NCBI RefSeq assembly: GCF_023061135.1
Contig: NZ_JAKGAN010000001.1
Coordinates: 248,001 to 312,000 of the forward strand
Direction of reading: 5' to 3'
DNA length: 64,000 nucleotides
Source of the DNA: Chromohalobacter sarecensis
GTDB lineage: Bacteria > Pseudomonadota > Gammaproteobacteria > Pseudomonadales > Halomonadaceae
The notes beneath the pieces were generated by a model. It saw nothing but the letters and a program-made list of their open reading frames with translations, was not told where the DNA came from and searched no databases. Positions 53,181 through 62,816 of the stretch are shown one piece after another (the stretch's first letter is position 1; every line of letters starts with the position of its first letter). The position numbers and the translations under genes were made by a program.

Positions 53181-54643
53181 TCGCGGAATAGCCCATGGTC
53201 GTGGCGCACGCGGTCGGCGGCTTCTGTGGCGAATTCCACCATGTCCTCGGTGAACAGCCCCGGTGGGCCGATGGCGTCGATAATCGCGGGTTCTACGTCG
53301 TAGTCGAGGTTGCCGGAGTCGTCGGAGAGGGCGTGCACGCTGGCGAGCACGCCGCCGCAGATGCCGGCGTAAGTCTTCCACTCGCTCTTGGAAAGATCGT
53401 CGAGGTCGATATCGTCGCGGAACGGCGCGCGCTCGCGGGATAGATAGCTATGGCCCTCGAACTCGACATGGCCGTAGAAGACGTCGCCGCGTATCAGGTG
53501 CACGGCCTGAGCATGGCTGATGCGTTCGGCGAGCGTGTCCATTTCGTAGGCAGAGGGCGGCACCAGGCCGGCCAGGGCCGAGCGTCGGGCTTGCTTGTAC
53601 TCGAGGATCAGGTCATCCGTGCCGTCGCGTTCGGGGCCCTCGATCAGTACATAGTAGCGGTTGAGCCCCAGCGAGGCGGTGCCCTGGCCGAGGCGCAGCG
53701 CCACGTCCTTCACGCGCATGCCATTCTTGCCTCGCACTCGGGCGCGTGCTGGTACCTCGATGTCGTTCTCTTTGATTAGCCGGTCGGTGATCGCCTGGAA
53801 TTCGTCGCGGCGCGACGAGATCGGCACCAATTTCTTGGTCGGGCGGAAGCCGCTGCGTGTCTCGTCGAGATAGTCGTCGGAAAGCCACGCGGCACGGTCT
53901 TCCTCGGCGTCTTCGAACAGCTTGCGGATGAGCTTCGGGGCGTTGTCATGACGCATCTCCTCGTCCTGCTCGGTGCCTTCGTGGGCTAGTCGCGCCATTT
54001 CCTCGATGTAGCCCTGCACGAAGCGGCGCACGATCTTGATCTGCTGTTTGCGCTTGAGTTCGCCTTCGGTCTCTGCGGCGATCATGAAGCCGACCGCGCC
54101 GCGTTTGATATCCCAGCTGAACGGAGCGTAATAGGCCTCGTCGAAATCGTTGACCGAGAAGATCGGCACGTTGTCCACGTTGGGCATGACGCCGAAGTTG
54201 CCGGGGTGGACGTCGCCGAGCGCGAGCACGGTTGGCATCCAAACGTCGTCACCAGCCATGTCGCGATAGAACAGTAGCGACGTGCCGCGAAAAAACGAGA
54301 ATAGCGAGTCGGCGAGCTGGTCGAACTTGGCGCCGGCTTCCTCGCAACCTTCCGCGATGCGTGTCTGGTGATCCTCGCGTAGCGTCTGGCGCACGTGCCG
54401 GCGCCGCTCGAAACCGGTCAGCGCGCGCGGGCGCAGCACGAACTCTCCATCTGCCACGGCTGTTGCCAGACGTTTGAAGGTATCGAAGCGTGTCGCCACC
54501 ACCGGGGCGGCGGCCTCCTCGAACGACTGCCGCTCGAGCGCCGCTGCCAGTTCTTCCTTGCTCATCTTTGAGCGTCCCGCGATATCTTGCTGCTGGGCTT
54601 GCTCGTAGAGTGCCTTGCGCGTCGGTTCCGATTCCCGGCTCAT
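53132..54643 (-). CDS. DUF2252 family protein
   Basis: A 503-residue protein of the DUF2252 family, which has a kinase-like (aminoglycoside phosphotransferase-like) fold. Family motifs are present: FFRGTSLLFYRD, LALGDVHPGNFGVM, NDFDEAYYAPFSWDIKR, and LGLNRYYVLIEGP. Length is normal. No substrate is established. The start (MSRESEPTRKALYEQ) is followed by a short helical extension. Its 3' end is duplicated on the far side of the abiE module at 51437-51488. Confidence 0.87.
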   Translation of the reverse strand: MSRESEPTRKALYEQAQQQDIAGRSKMSKEELAAALERQSFEEAAAPVVATRFDTFKRLATAVADGEFVLRPRALTGFERRRHVRQTLREDHQTRIAEGCEEAGAKFDQLADSLFSFFRGTSLLFYRDMAGDDVWMPTVLALGDVHPGNFGVMPNVDNVPIFSVNDFDEAYYAPFSWDIKRGAVGFMIAAETEGELKRKQQIKIVRRFVQGYIEEMARLAHEGTEQDEEMRHDNAPKLIRKLFEDAEEDRAAWLSDDYLDETRSGFRPTKKLVPISSRRDEFQAITDRLIKENDIEVPARARVRGKNGMRVKDVALRLGQGTASLGLNRYYVLIEGPERDGTDDLILEYKQARRSALAGLVPPSAYEMDTLAERISHAQAVHLIRGDVFYGHVEFEGHSYLSRERAPFRDDIDLDDLSKSEWKTYAGICGGVLASVHALSDDSGNLDYDVEPAIIDAIGPPGLFTEDMVEFATEAADRVRHDHGLFREDHARGAFTQLDIVHR

Positions 54644-54737
54644 GGAGACTCCTTGCCTGTTCTGGCTGCCGTGTTGTCGTTAGATCTTTGTCTACCAGCA
54701 TGCACGACTTGGGAGGAGGGTGCATGTGCGCTGGGTG

Positions 54738-55745
54738 TTAACGCACGTTGAGCTCCACGATCCGTCCACCGGCCTGCGCGAAGCGCTCGAAATACCGTTG
54801 CGAATCCAGCAACTGATACGGAAAGTAAAGCCCGGGTGATGTGACTGGTTTGCCGTCGAGACCAACGAGCCTCTCGAGGAGTAGCGCGACCCCGAGCCCT
54901 GTCAGCGGCATCTGCCCTTCGGGATGGGTCACCGCGTGGCGTGAGCGTAGCGGCTGTGCTGCCTGATTCTCACCCTCGAGTTCGATGATGATCTCGGTGG
55001 ACATCGGCTCGCCACGGCGGCGGCTCGAGCTGACACCAATGGCCAGGTTGAATTCGATGTTGGGTGCACCGGTCACGGTGGCGAGGCCGAACACGTCGTG
55101 AGGCGATAGCCCGGTCGCTTGCAGCATCGTCCCATCGGCTGCGCGGAAACGGGTCTCGAGATCGTCACCGCTGCGCCAGACCCAGGCACCGTTGCGGCGT
55201 GCCTGGACGGCGGGAAGGGCCTGCGTCTGACGTTCCAGGTCGTCGTAGGAAGCCGGGCCGCCTTCGTCTTGTTCGTCTATCAAGGCGCCGATGCGAATGG
55301 CGTCGATGTGACGGAACGCCTTGGCGCACGCGAGTGCGGGCAGTGTCGTTGCACCTACCAGCCATTCGGTTCCCAGCACCACTGCGGACGCGTTTGGTCG
55401 GTGCACATAAGCGGCGATTTCGGGGCCTACCTCGGTCATGGCGGGGGATACGCTGAGATAAGGAATGCCCCTGCGCTGCGCGAACTGTAGCGCGGCAGTG
55501 GTGGTGTCGGTGAAAAAAATAGCGATGGCGCTGACCGGGCGCTCGCCGAGGTCGAGATCTTGTGCGGTGAGGTCCACCGCCACGCCCTCGGCATTGCCGA
55601 TGCCGGCGGCCGCTTGCTGGGCTTTGCCGAGATCGCGTCCGCCGATCAGCAGGGGAAGTTCCGGATACATTTCGCGTAGAAAGCGTGCCGTCTGGCGGCC
55701 GACGATACCGGCGCCTCCAATGAGCAGGATGGGAGCGAGTGTCAT
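54738..55745 (-). CDS. Saccharopine dehydrogenase-like NAD(P)-binding protein
   Basis: A 335-residue oxidoreductase-like protein. N-terminal Rossmann fold with ILLIGGAGIVGRQTARFL, then VAVDLTAQDLDL and the usual saccharopine-dehydrogenase-type second region (GIPYLSVSPAMTEVGPEI). The substrate is unknown; many relatives act on polyamine or lipid intermediates. Divergent from a TetR regulator over two identical operators, so it is almost certainly the regulated target. Confidence 0.82.
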   Translation of the reverse strand: MTLAPILLIGGAGIVGRQTARFLREMYPELPLLIGGRDLGKAQQAAAGIGNAEGVAVDLTAQDLDLGERPVSAIAIFFTDTTTAALQFAQRRGIPYLSVSPAMTEVGPEIAAYVHRPNASAVVLGTEWLVGATTLPALACAKAFRHIDAIRIGALIDEQDEGGPASYDDLERQTQALPAVQARRNGAWVWRSGDDLETRFRAADGTMLQATGLSPHDVFGLATVTGAPNIEFNLAIGVSSSRRRGEPMSTEIIIELEGENQAAQPLRSRHAVTHPEGQMPLTGLGVALLLERLVGLDGKPVTSPGLYFPYQLLDSQRYFERFAQAGGRIVELNVR

Positions 55746-55768
55746 GTATGTTCTCCGAGTTGAGAGTT

Positions 55769-55816
55769 AACCTACTAAAGGTAGGTTTTTGAACATTAAC
55801 CTACTCGTGGTAGGTT
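55769..55816. promoter_or_regulatory. Paired TetR operators AACCTAC-N5-GTAGGTT
   Basis: Two copies, 55769-55787 and 55798-55816, with identical perfect 7-base arms and different 5-base centres, 29 bases centre to centre, between the divergent dehydrogenase and TetR genes. Confidence 0.85.
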
Positions 55817-55864
55817 TTCAATTTGCCGGAGAGCTTGGAAGAGTTGGAAGGGAGAGGAGAGAAC

Positions 55865-56479
55865 GTGCAGCGCAGTGCAAGCGAGACAGGACAGAAAACG
55901 GGCGCTCGGCGGCTCTCCGGGCCCGAGCGGCGGCGTCAATTACTCGATACGGCGTTGCAGATCGTGCGGGAAGAGGGCGCGGATCGACTGACGCTGGGCT
56001 ATCTGGCAGCGCGTGCCGGCGTCTCCAAGCCGGTCGCTTATGATCACTTCGGGACGCGCTCGAAGCTTCTGATCGCGCTATACAGGCTGATCGATCGCCA
56101 GCAATCGGAGGCGCTTCGTGAAACGCTGACGACCGATGGCCGTAGCTTCGAGGAAACCGCGTCACTGCTCGCGGCTGCTCACGTGCATTGTCATGCCGAC
56201 ACTAGCGGCGAGTGGCATGCCATTGGCGCCGCACTAGCGGGAAGCGAAGAGAAAGAGGCGGTCTATCAGGAACTGCTCGATGGCTACGTTCAGTTATTCG
56301 CGGCTATGTTGAAGCCCTATTGTACGCTTGAGGATACTGAGCTCGAACGCCGTTGCGTCGGCTTGATCGGCGCGGGAGACGCGCTCTCGGCGGCCATGGT
56401 GCGCGGTCATTGCAGTGAAGCTGATGCGTCACAAGCATTTGCCGTGTTGATCCGGGGTGGGCTTCGGGAGACGCCTTGA
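55865..56479 (+). CDS. TetR-family transcriptional regulator
   Basis: A 204-residue repressor; I take the GTG at 55865, which has AGGAGA just upstream, over a TTG at 55823 that gives a charged extension and sits close to the second operator. [31 protein letters not shown]. Ligand domain unremarkable and of normal length. It should bind the two operators at 55769-55816 and control the divergent dehydrogenase gene and itself. Its stop overlaps the DUF2256 start (TGATG). Confidence 0.87.
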   Translation: MQRSASETGQKTGARRLSGPERRRQLLDTALQIVREEGADRLTLGYLAARAGVSKPVAYDHFGTRSKLLIALYRLIDRQQSEALRETLTTDGRSFEETASLLAAAHVHCHADTSGEWHAIGAALAGSEEKEAVYQELLDGYVQLFAAMLKPYCTLEDTELERRCVGLIGAGDALSAAMVRGHCSEADASQAFAVLIRGGLRETP

Positions 56480-56562
56480 TGCCGCATCGCAAACCTCACC
56501 TCCCCACCAAGATCTGCCCGGTGTGCCAGCGCCCCTTCACCTGGCGCAAGAAGTGGGCGCGG
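56479..56562 (+). pseudogene. Truncated DUF2256 gene
   Basis: Starts [20 protein letters not shown] then TWRKKWARD, the N-terminal zinc-knuckle half of this ~45-residue family, but is then joined to unrelated sequence (the NYN fragment), so the second Cys pair (usually YCSxRC) is lost. Confidence 0.75.
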
Positions 56563-56579
56563 GACTTTATAGCCGACGT

Positions 56580-56634
56580 TGGTGCTGGCCGCGAGCCAGT
56601 TCATACCGGTCGAGCGCGACCTGCTGCTTGGTTG
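56580..56634 (+). pseudogene. NYN gene 3'-end fragment
   Basis: In frame 2 it reads [16 protein letters not shown]-stop, matching the last residues of the NYN protein at 50959-51435 (AASQFIPIEGDLLLG). It cuts into the DUF2256 gene. It marks one side of a 5-kb segment whose other side is the intact NYN 3' end. Confidence 0.75.
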
Positions 56635-56671
56635 ACGCGCGGCGTGACTTCATCATGCACAGGCGGTGCAT

Positions 56672-58099
56672 TCATCTATCCCCGGCGTATCCGTCCTCGG
56701 GCATCTGCTCGTCTTCAGGCGTCGTGGATGCCCCGTTAGACGTTGCCGATTCGTCCTCAGGCGCGTCGCGCTCTGTTGGCTGTGCGTTCGCATCATCTCG
56801 CGTCACTCGCCAGATCGCATTGGTCATATCGTCGGCGACGATCACCGCGCCATCCGGAGTGACGGTGACGCCGACGGGGCGGCCGCGGGTCTTGCCGTCG
56901 TCGGTCAGGAAGCCGGAGACGAAGTCGACGGGATCGCCGGCGGGCTGTCCATCCTCGAAGGGGATGAAGACGACTTTATAGCCCACGGGGTCGGCGCGGT
57001 TCCAACTGCCGTGCTCGCCGACGAAGGCGCCGTTAGCGAATTGCTCGCCCACTGCCGCGTTGGAGAAGTCGACGCCGAGCGGTGCGCGGTGTGCTCCCAG
57101 GCTGTAGTCGGGGGCGATTGCCGATTCCACCAACTCTGGATTCTCCGGCTTCACACGCGGGTCGACGTGCTGCCCCCAGTAGCTGTACGGCCAGCCGTAG
57201 AAGCCACCATCCTGAATGGATGTGAGGTAGTCGGGCACCAGGTTCGGCCCGAGTTCGTCGCGCTCGTTGGCGACGGCCCAGAGCTCGTCAGTGCCCGGCT
57301 GGATGGTCAGCGCGGTGGGGTTGCGCACGCCGGTGGCGTAGGCACGGTGCGCGCCGGTCTCCGCGTCGATCTCCCAGATTTCCGCGCGGTCGACTTCCGC
57401 CGCCATGCCGCGCTCGGTGATGTTGCTGTTGGAGCCGATGCCGACGTAGAGATAATCCCCGTCCGCGCCGGCAGTCAGGGACTTGGTCCAGTGGTGATTG
57501 ATCCTCGAGGGTAGCGGTGTAATCACTTCCGGTGGGCCGCTGGCTTGGGTCTGGCCTTCTTGGTAGTCGAAGCGAACGAGCGCGTCTTGATTGGCCACGT
57601 AGAGATCGTCGTCTACCAGGGCGAGGCCGTAGGGCGCGTTGAGGTCCTCGGCGAACACCGTCTGCTCCTCAAAAGTGCCGTCACCGTCGCCATCGTGCAG
57701 CAAGGTGAGACGGTCGCCGCCTTTGACCGCGGTGGTGCCTTGCGATTGGATCAATCCGGCGATGAAATCTTTCGGTCGTGATTTAGGGGCGTTACCGCCG
57801 CCTTTGCCTTCCGCCACCAGGATGTCGCCATTCGGCAGTACTAGCGTCTGGCGCGGGACTTTCAGATCGGTGGCGATGGCGGTGATCGTGTAGCCATCGG
57901 GCACCGTGGGTTTCATGTCGCCCCACTGTGCCTGCTCGGGCACCGTCATGTTGGGCAGCAGGCCTCGCTGCGGCTCGGGCAGCTCAGGGTTAGGGCCGTA
58001 CTGCTGGCCCGAGTCGGCGGCGTAGGCGCCACCGGCGAGCAGCAGGACCGAGAGCGGTGCGACATAACGCATGCCAGCGTACTTGTGTGCGAACTTCAT
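56672..58099 (-). CDS. PQQ-dependent sugar dehydrogenase (sorbosone/glucose dehydrogenase type)
   Basis: A 475-residue exported beta-propeller enzyme starting at ATG 58099, with a signal peptide ([14 protein letters not shown]). Family features: [71 protein letters not shown], and [11 protein letters not shown] near the end. It probably oxidises an aldose or related sugar in the periplasm using PQQ or acts as a lactonase-like propeller. The C-terminus has a Glu/Ser-rich tail. Coupled by an ATGA overlap to the preceding membrane protein gene. Confidence 0.85.
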   Translation of the reverse strand: MKFAHKYAGMRYVAPLSVLLLAGGAYAADSGQQYGPNPELPEPQRGLLPNMTVPEQAQWGDMKPTVPDGYTITAIATDLKVPRQTLVLPNGDILVAEGKGGGNAPKSRPKDFIAGLIQSQGTTAVKGGDRLTLLHDGDGDGTFEEQTVFAEDLNAPYGLALVDDDLYVANQDALVRFDYQEGQTQASGPPEVITPLPSRINHHWTKSLTAGADGDYLYVGIGSNSNITERGMAAEVDRAEIWEIDAETGAHRAYATGVRNPTALTIQPGTDELWAVANERDELGPNLVPDYLTSIQDGGFYGWPYSYWGQHVDPRVKPENPELVESAIAPDYSLGAHRAPLGVDFSNAAVGEQFANGAFVGEHGSWNRADPVGYKVVFIPFEDGQPAGDPVDFVSGFLTDDGKTRGRPVGVTVTPDGAVIVADDMTNAIWRVTRDDANAQPTERDAPEDESATSNGASTTPEDEQMPEDGYAGDR

Positions 58100-58524
58100 G
58101 ACTGACCTCCGCTCTTGCGGCTGGTGAACCCGATCCAGATTGCGACAAAGGAGAGCACGGCAATGACGACGGAGAGCGTGAAGCCCGTCGGCATCATGGC
58201 CCAGGCATCTCTGGCGTGAACCAGTGAATTGACGAAGGCAAGGATCCAGGTCACCAGCAACAGCAGAAAGTAGAGGATGGAAAGGCCGCGACTGTTGGCG
58301 GGGCGGAACATTCCGATAAGCGCGCAGATCAGCGCCAGGCCGCAGAAAACCAGGCCGCCGGCGAGCAGCCAGGAAGCGAAGTGACTCCACTGGATTTGGT
58401 AAGTGGTGGAATACGCGTAATCGCTCAACGCGGCGCCCAAGAAGAGAGGGAAGGCGCCCGCGAGCAACATTCCATGAAGTGGGTTCGGCCCGCTTCGGGC
58501 CGGTCGTTCGGCGGTGGCAATCAC
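58096..58524 (-). CDS. Small membrane protein, DUF2231-like
   Basis: A 142-residue protein with four membrane helices (GMLLAGAFPLFLGAALSDY; WLLAGGLVFCGLALICALI; LYFLLLLVTWILAFVNSLV; LSVVIAVLSFVAIWIGF). I start it at the GTG at 58524, six bases after AAGGAG; a longer in-frame reading to 58686 has no such site. It overlaps the sugar dehydrogenase gene by four bases, so the two form an operon; it may anchor or pass electrons from the periplasmic enzyme, but it has no haem motif. Confidence 0.78.
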   Translation of the reverse strand: MIATAERPARSGPNPLHGMLLAGAFPLFLGAALSDYAYSTTYQIQWSHFASWLLAGGLVFCGLALICALIGMFRPANSRGLSILYFLLLLVTWILAFVNSLVHARDAWAMMPTGFTLSVVIAVLSFVAIWIGFTSRKSGGQS

Positions 58525-58854
58525 GGCAAACTCCTTTTGCGGATCAATGGAAGGCAACGCGCCGACATGGCCTGGCTCATGACGAGCGTAAGATGTCTTC
58601 GGCTGCAGTGTAGTTTGCTTATGCAGGCCCCACCAAAATAGACATTCCACCGGCTCCTCTTGCTCGCCCATGACTCGCTGGTTCACCCCAAACCGGGGCG
58701 CCGGGCAATGAAGACTGGACGCGGCAATACCGGGTGGGCTGTACTGCGAGCAACCACTAACGTGACGGCCTTTTTATAGATAAAGGCACAGCCCGGGTCG
58801 GGAGCGATCCGGTGGTGGTATGCATGGATGGCCCACTGAATCGGTAAGGAGCGT

Positions 58855-60570
58855 ATGAAGAAAAATGGTGCATGGCGACTGTGTCTGGTGGCTGCAGTGG
58901 TTTTCATCTTTTCCAGCCTGGGTATGGCGCAAACGCCGGACGCAGACAGTGAGGAAACACGCTGGTCCTCTGTCGATTCGCTAAACGCTGGGCTGGGCGA
59001 GGTTCCCAAGGCGGTCAAACGAATGACGCCACGGGAGGCGATTCGTAGCTTTTTGACACTGACTGAGAATGGGGACTTCGCGGCGGCGGCGCATATTCTC
59101 AACCTTGCCGAACTATCCCCGGCGGAGCAGCGAGCGCGAGGGGGACAGTTGGCCCAGCAACTAGCCGAGGTCCTCAAGCGTGGCGAGTGGCTCAATGTTT
59201 CCGGCCTTCCCGGGCGCCAGGATGCTGCCATCGAGGACCCGTCGGGTCAGCATCCTCAGGCTGGTGAACCACGCCGGAACCTCAAGCTGGCATCGCTCAC
59301 GGTCCAGGGCGAAATCTATGACATCCGTCTGGGTCGATACCGAGTGGGCGACGCGGAGCCCGTCTGGTTGGTCATGCCGGACAGCGTTTCGTCGGTGCCC
59401 GTGCTTTATGAGGAATACGGCCCGTTGATGTTTGAGACCTATATCCCGGAGCGTTTTAAGGCCTCGTTCGGAGTGTTCAAGATCTGGGAATGGCTCGCGA
59501 TTCCGATTTTCCTGCTGCTGGTGGGGCTGATGGGATGGTGGGTCCACCACCTGGTCGGGATGGCGACACGCTGGCTGCCTTCCGGCTCGCCGAGCATTTT
59601 CGTCGGCCGAATCAAAGTGCCTGTGGCGCTCGTCGTCATATCACTGGCAACCCAGGCGGTGCTCGACTACGTCGTGTCTTTCTCGGCCGTGGCGACCACG
59701 TCCTTCCGGGTGCTGTTGATCATCATTCTGGCTTGGAGTGGCGGTACGATCGCGCTGCGCCTCGTCGACACCCTCATGCTGCAAGTGACTCGGCGCCTCA
59801 TGGGGCAGATCGATGACACCAAGCCCCAGGACGCGCGTAAGTTCCTGACCACACTCTACGCGTTGCGACGCATCATTATCCTGATCACGGTAACTGCTGT
59901 TTCGATCTATGTACTGAGCCAGATTCAGTTATTCGAGACGCTGGGGGTTACCTTGCTGGCCTCGGCCAGCGTCCTGGCGGTACTGGTGGGTATCGCCGGC
60001 CAGACGGTACTCGGCAATATCCTTTCTTCGTTTCAGCTCTCGTTAGCCAAGCCCATACGCATCGGCGACCTGGTGGTCTTCGAAGATCAATGGTGCTATG
60101 TGGAGGGCATCTTCTATACCTACATCCGCTTGAGGGTCTGGAACGATCGACGCTTGATCGTGCCGGTCACTTATTTCGTCTCCAGGCCCTTCGAAAACCT
60201 GGCGATCAAGAGCACCAAGGAGTTCAGAAGCCTGGAGCTGATCCTCCACTTGAGCGCTGATATCCAATCCCTCAGGGAAAAATTCCTGGAGTACGCGCAG
60301 GAAGAAGATAACGTCATCGAGCATCACAAGCTTTCTTGTTATGTGACGGGGCAGACCGAGCGGGCACAGACGGTCGTTTGCTACCTGATGACCTCGGATC
60401 CTTTTGCCGGCTGGGTCGCTGAAATGAATGTTCGGGAGAAGCTGATGGCCTTCATCCGGGATAACCATCCCGAGTGGTGGCCGCGTGAGGTGACGGCCAT
60501 CAGCGAACATGATGTGGCGTTAGGCGAAAAGCGGGGACACTCGCTCGGCCACGGCGGTGGGGCGTCTTGA
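58855..60570 (+). CDS. MscS-family mechanosensitive channel
   Basis: A 571-residue channel protein with a signal peptide (MKKNGAWRLCLVAAVVFIFS to GMAQ), a ~190-residue periplasmic domain, about five membrane helices, and the MscS pore/beta core: ASVLAVLVGIAGQTVLGNIL, then LAKPIRIGDLVVF and RRLIVPVTYFVSRPFEN. Larger than E. coli MscS and closer to the MscM/YbdG-like group. It opens on membrane tension to release solutes after hypo-osmotic shock, in keeping with a salt-tolerant host. Single gene. Confidence 0.9.
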   Translation: MKKNGAWRLCLVAAVVFIFSSLGMAQTPDADSEETRWSSVDSLNAGLGEVPKAVKRMTPREAIRSFLTLTENGDFAAAAHILNLAELSPAEQRARGGQLAQQLAEVLKRGEWLNVSGLPGRQDAAIEDPSGQHPQAGEPRRNLKLASLTVQGEIYDIRLGRYRVGDAEPVWLVMPDSVSSVPVLYEEYGPLMFETYIPERFKASFGVFKIWEWLAIPIFLLLVGLMGWWVHHLVGMATRWLPSGSPSIFVGRIKVPVALVVISLATQAVLDYVVSFSAVATTSFRVLLIIILAWSGGTIALRLVDTLMLQVTRRLMGQIDDTKPQDARKFLTTLYALRRIIILITVTAVSIYVLSQIQLFETLGVTLLASASVLAVLVGIAGQTVLGNILSSFQLSLAKPIRIGDLVVFEDQWCYVEGIFYTYIRLRVWNDRRLIVPVTYFVSRPFENLAIKSTKEFRSLELILHLSADIQSLREKFLEYAQEEDNVIEHHKLSCYVTGQTERAQTVVCYLMTSDPFAGWVAEMNVREKLMAFIRDNHPEWWPREVTAISEHDVALGEKRGHSLGHGGGAS

Positions 60571-60591
60571 TAGGGGCTCATCAGCTGGCCG

Positions 60592-61269
60592 TTATTCCAG
60601 CAGCAGCATGCCCTGTTCGATATCTGCGGCGATCGCTTGGCAGAACGCCGAGCGGTCGCCGCGCCTGAGCGCCTGGGTCACTTCGCGATGATAATCGTCG
60701 GCGATGCTCGATGCCCCCCAGCGCGTGCAGATGTAGCGCATGCTGGGGCCGTATTGCAGCCAGAGTATCTCGACCAATGGCAGCAGTACCTGCGAGTGAC
60801 TCAGTCGGTAGATATGGAAGTGAAACTGGTAATTGCCACGCATGTAGCTGACCAGATCGCCCTGGGCGATGGCGGTGTTGATCCGCTCATCAATCCGTTC
60901 CAGGGCCTCGATATCGGTGCCGGCGATATTGTCGAATGCCTGGCGTGAAACCTCGGTTTCCAGATTCTTTCTCGCGAATAAGATTTCATGAAATCGGTCA
61001 TGACTCAGTTCAGGGACGATGATCTTGCGACTGTCGGAGAATATCAGCGCCCCCTCCGTGACCAGCCAGCGCACCGCCTCCCGCGATGGCATGGCACTGG
61101 TGCCGTATTCCGCGGCGATACGCCGGATCGAGATCACTTCACCCGGGGTGAAGTCCCCTTCGCATAACCGCACGCGGAGAGCCCGGTGCAGGCGCGTCGA
61201 GGCGGTATCGGGTGAAAACGCATCGCGATGGGCGGTTCGTTCCGTGGTCATGCCGTTTGCCATTGTCAT
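60592..61269 (-). CDS. GntR-family regulator (FCD domain)
   Basis: A 225-residue FadR-C-domain GntR regulator. HTH: LCEGDFTPGEVISIRRIAAEYGTSAMPSREAV; FCD helices contain the metal/ligand residues (EILFARKNLETEVSRQAF; MRGNYQFHFHIYRLSHS; DDYHREVTQALRRGD). Start at ATG 61269; two more in-frame ATGs follow within seven codons, with no clear ribosome site. Divergent from the glutamine-synthetase-like gene; the repeated palindromes at 61381-61404 are its likely operators. Confidence 0.87.
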   Translation of the reverse strand: MTMANGMTTERTAHRDAFSPDTASTRLHRALRVRLCEGDFTPGEVISIRRIAAEYGTSAMPSREAVRWLVTEGALIFSDSRKIIVPELSHDRFHEILFARKNLETEVSRQAFDNIAGTDIEALERIDERINTAIAQGDLVSYMRGNYQFHFHIYRLSHSQVLLPLVEILWLQYGPSMRYICTRWGASSIADDYHREVTQALRRGDRSAFCQAIAADIEQGMLLLE

Positions 61270-61380
61270 TTCGCTTATTACAGGGGCGACGGTGCCGGCG
61301 AGGCTCTACGACCTATCTTAACGCAGTTGGGCGATCACGACTGCCATACGTGCCTTGTGAGCCTGGCAGGCCTCTGCTAG

Positions 61381-61404
61381 TGTGATCACACTCGTGTGAT
61401 CACA
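61381..61404. promoter_or_regulatory. Two palindromic operators TGTGATCACA
   Basis: TGTGATCACA at 61381-61390 and 61395-61404, 14 bases centre to centre. A possible promoter TTGTGA-N17-TAGTGT (61355-61383) overlaps the first copy, so binding would block transcription of the glutamine-synthetase-like gene. Confidence 0.75.
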
Positions 61405-61439
61405 CTATTCTCAGAACAATACACTATCGAGATCGATCC

Positions 61440-62807
61440 ATGACGCAATCATCTTCGCAACGCGCTCCCGATCCCGAGCGCTTCCGGTTAGACGCTGCCA
61501 GCAAGCGGGTCGACGTGCTCTGTGTCGACATGAATGGAATTCCGCGTGGCAAATGGGTGCCCGCCGCCCAGTTCGACAAGGTGCTGGCCGGGCAGGTCCG
61601 TCTGCCGCTTTCGACGCAGTCACTGGATATCTGGGGCGAGGACAACGACACCCTCACCGGGCTATCGCAGTCCATCGGCGACCCGGATGGCGTCTGCCAC
61701 GCCGATGAACGCACCTTGTCGCCACTACCGTGGGCCAATGGCCACCAAATTCTCACCACCCTGCACGATCTGGATGGGGCGCCGAGTTTCATGGACCCGC
61801 GCGCCATCCTGGCCGCCGTGGTCGAGCGCTTTCGCCAGCACGGCTGGACGCCGGTGGTTGCCATCGAGCTGGAGTTTTACCTGCTCGATGCCGACGAGCG
61901 GCAAGCGCTGAGGCCGATGCCACCCGCCTCGCTATGTCCCGGTGGCGTGCCCAAGGGCTTGCAGCTCTATGAAATGGACGCCATGGAATCGCTGGGCGAG
62001 GTGCTCGAGACCATTCGCGCCTTCGCTGACGCTCAGCAGGTCCCCGCCGATACGCTGATCGCCGAGTTCGGCCCTGGCCAATTCGAGGTCAATCTGTGGC
62101 ATCGTTCGGACACCTTGGCCGCCGCCGACGATGCGCTCTACTTCAAGCGCCTCGTAGCCCAGGCCGCCAAGTGCCACGGCCTTTCCAGCACCTTCATGGC
62201 CAAGCCCTACACCGAGCAGGCCGGTTCCGGCATGCACCTGCACGTCAGCGTGATCGACGATGCCGGCACCAATATCCTCGACGAAGCCAACGGCGCCGGG
62301 CATCTCGAAGCCGCCATGGGCGGTGTGATGCACAGTCTGCTCGACGCCCAGGCGATCTTCGCTCCCCACGCCAATTCCTACCGGCGCTTCCAGCCCGATA
62401 GTTTCGCGCCGATTGAGTGCAGTTGGGGACGCGACCATCGTGGCGCGGCGGTGCGCGTACCGGAGTGGTGCGGCCCCGGCGCTCGCCTGGAGTATCGTGT
62501 GGCCGGCGCCGATGCCAATCCTTACTTGGTGGCTGCGGCACTGCTCGGTGGCGTTCTACATGGCTTGGAGCAACGCATCGCCCCGCCGCCCGCCATCGAG
62601 GACGAAGCCTATTCACCACAGCGCCCCGAGTGTCTGAGCCATGATTGGCTCACCGCCATTGAGCGCTTCGCTGCCTCGCCGGCCATGGCCGACATCCTCG
62701 GTACCGAGTACCGCGATCTCTACGCCAAGGTGAAACGGCACGAGGCCCAGCGCCTGCTGGCCATGGTCACCGACATCGACCGCCAGACGTATCTCACCCG
62801 GCTCTAA
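61440..62807 (+). CDS. Glutamine synthetase-like ligase, gamma-glutamylputrescine synthetase type
   Basis: A 455-residue glutamine-synthetase family enzyme. N-terminal beta-grasp (VDVLCVDMNGIPRGKWV), catalytic domain with metal ligands in VAIELEFYLLD and AEFGPGQFEVNL, ATP/metal motif AGSGMHLHVSV, NSYRRFQPDSFAP, and RLEYRVAGADANPYL. The MNGxxRG start and downstream FAD oxidase are typical of PuuA/PauA enzymes that ligate glutamate to putrescine or another amine rather than ammonia. Regulated by the divergent GntR protein through paired palindromes. Confidence 0.85.
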   Translation: MTQSSSQRAPDPERFRLDAASKRVDVLCVDMNGIPRGKWVPAAQFDKVLAGQVRLPLSTQSLDIWGEDNDTLTGLSQSIGDPDGVCHADERTLSPLPWANGHQILTTLHDLDGAPSFMDPRAILAAVVERFRQHGWTPVVAIELEFYLLDADERQALRPMPPASLCPGGVPKGLQLYEMDAMESLGEVLETIRAFADAQQVPADTLIAEFGPGQFEVNLWHRSDTLAAADDALYFKRLVAQAAKCHGLSSTFMAKPYTEQAGSGMHLHVSVIDDAGTNILDEANGAGHLEAAMGGVMHSLLDAQAIFAPHANSYRRFQPDSFAPIECSWGRDHRGAAVRVPEWCGPGARLEYRVAGADANPYLVAAALLGGVLHGLEQRIAPPPAIEDEAYSPQRPECLSHDWLTAIERFAASPAMADILGTEYRDLYAKVKRHEAQRLLAMVTDIDRQTYLTRL

Positions 62808-62816
62808 GGAGAAGAC

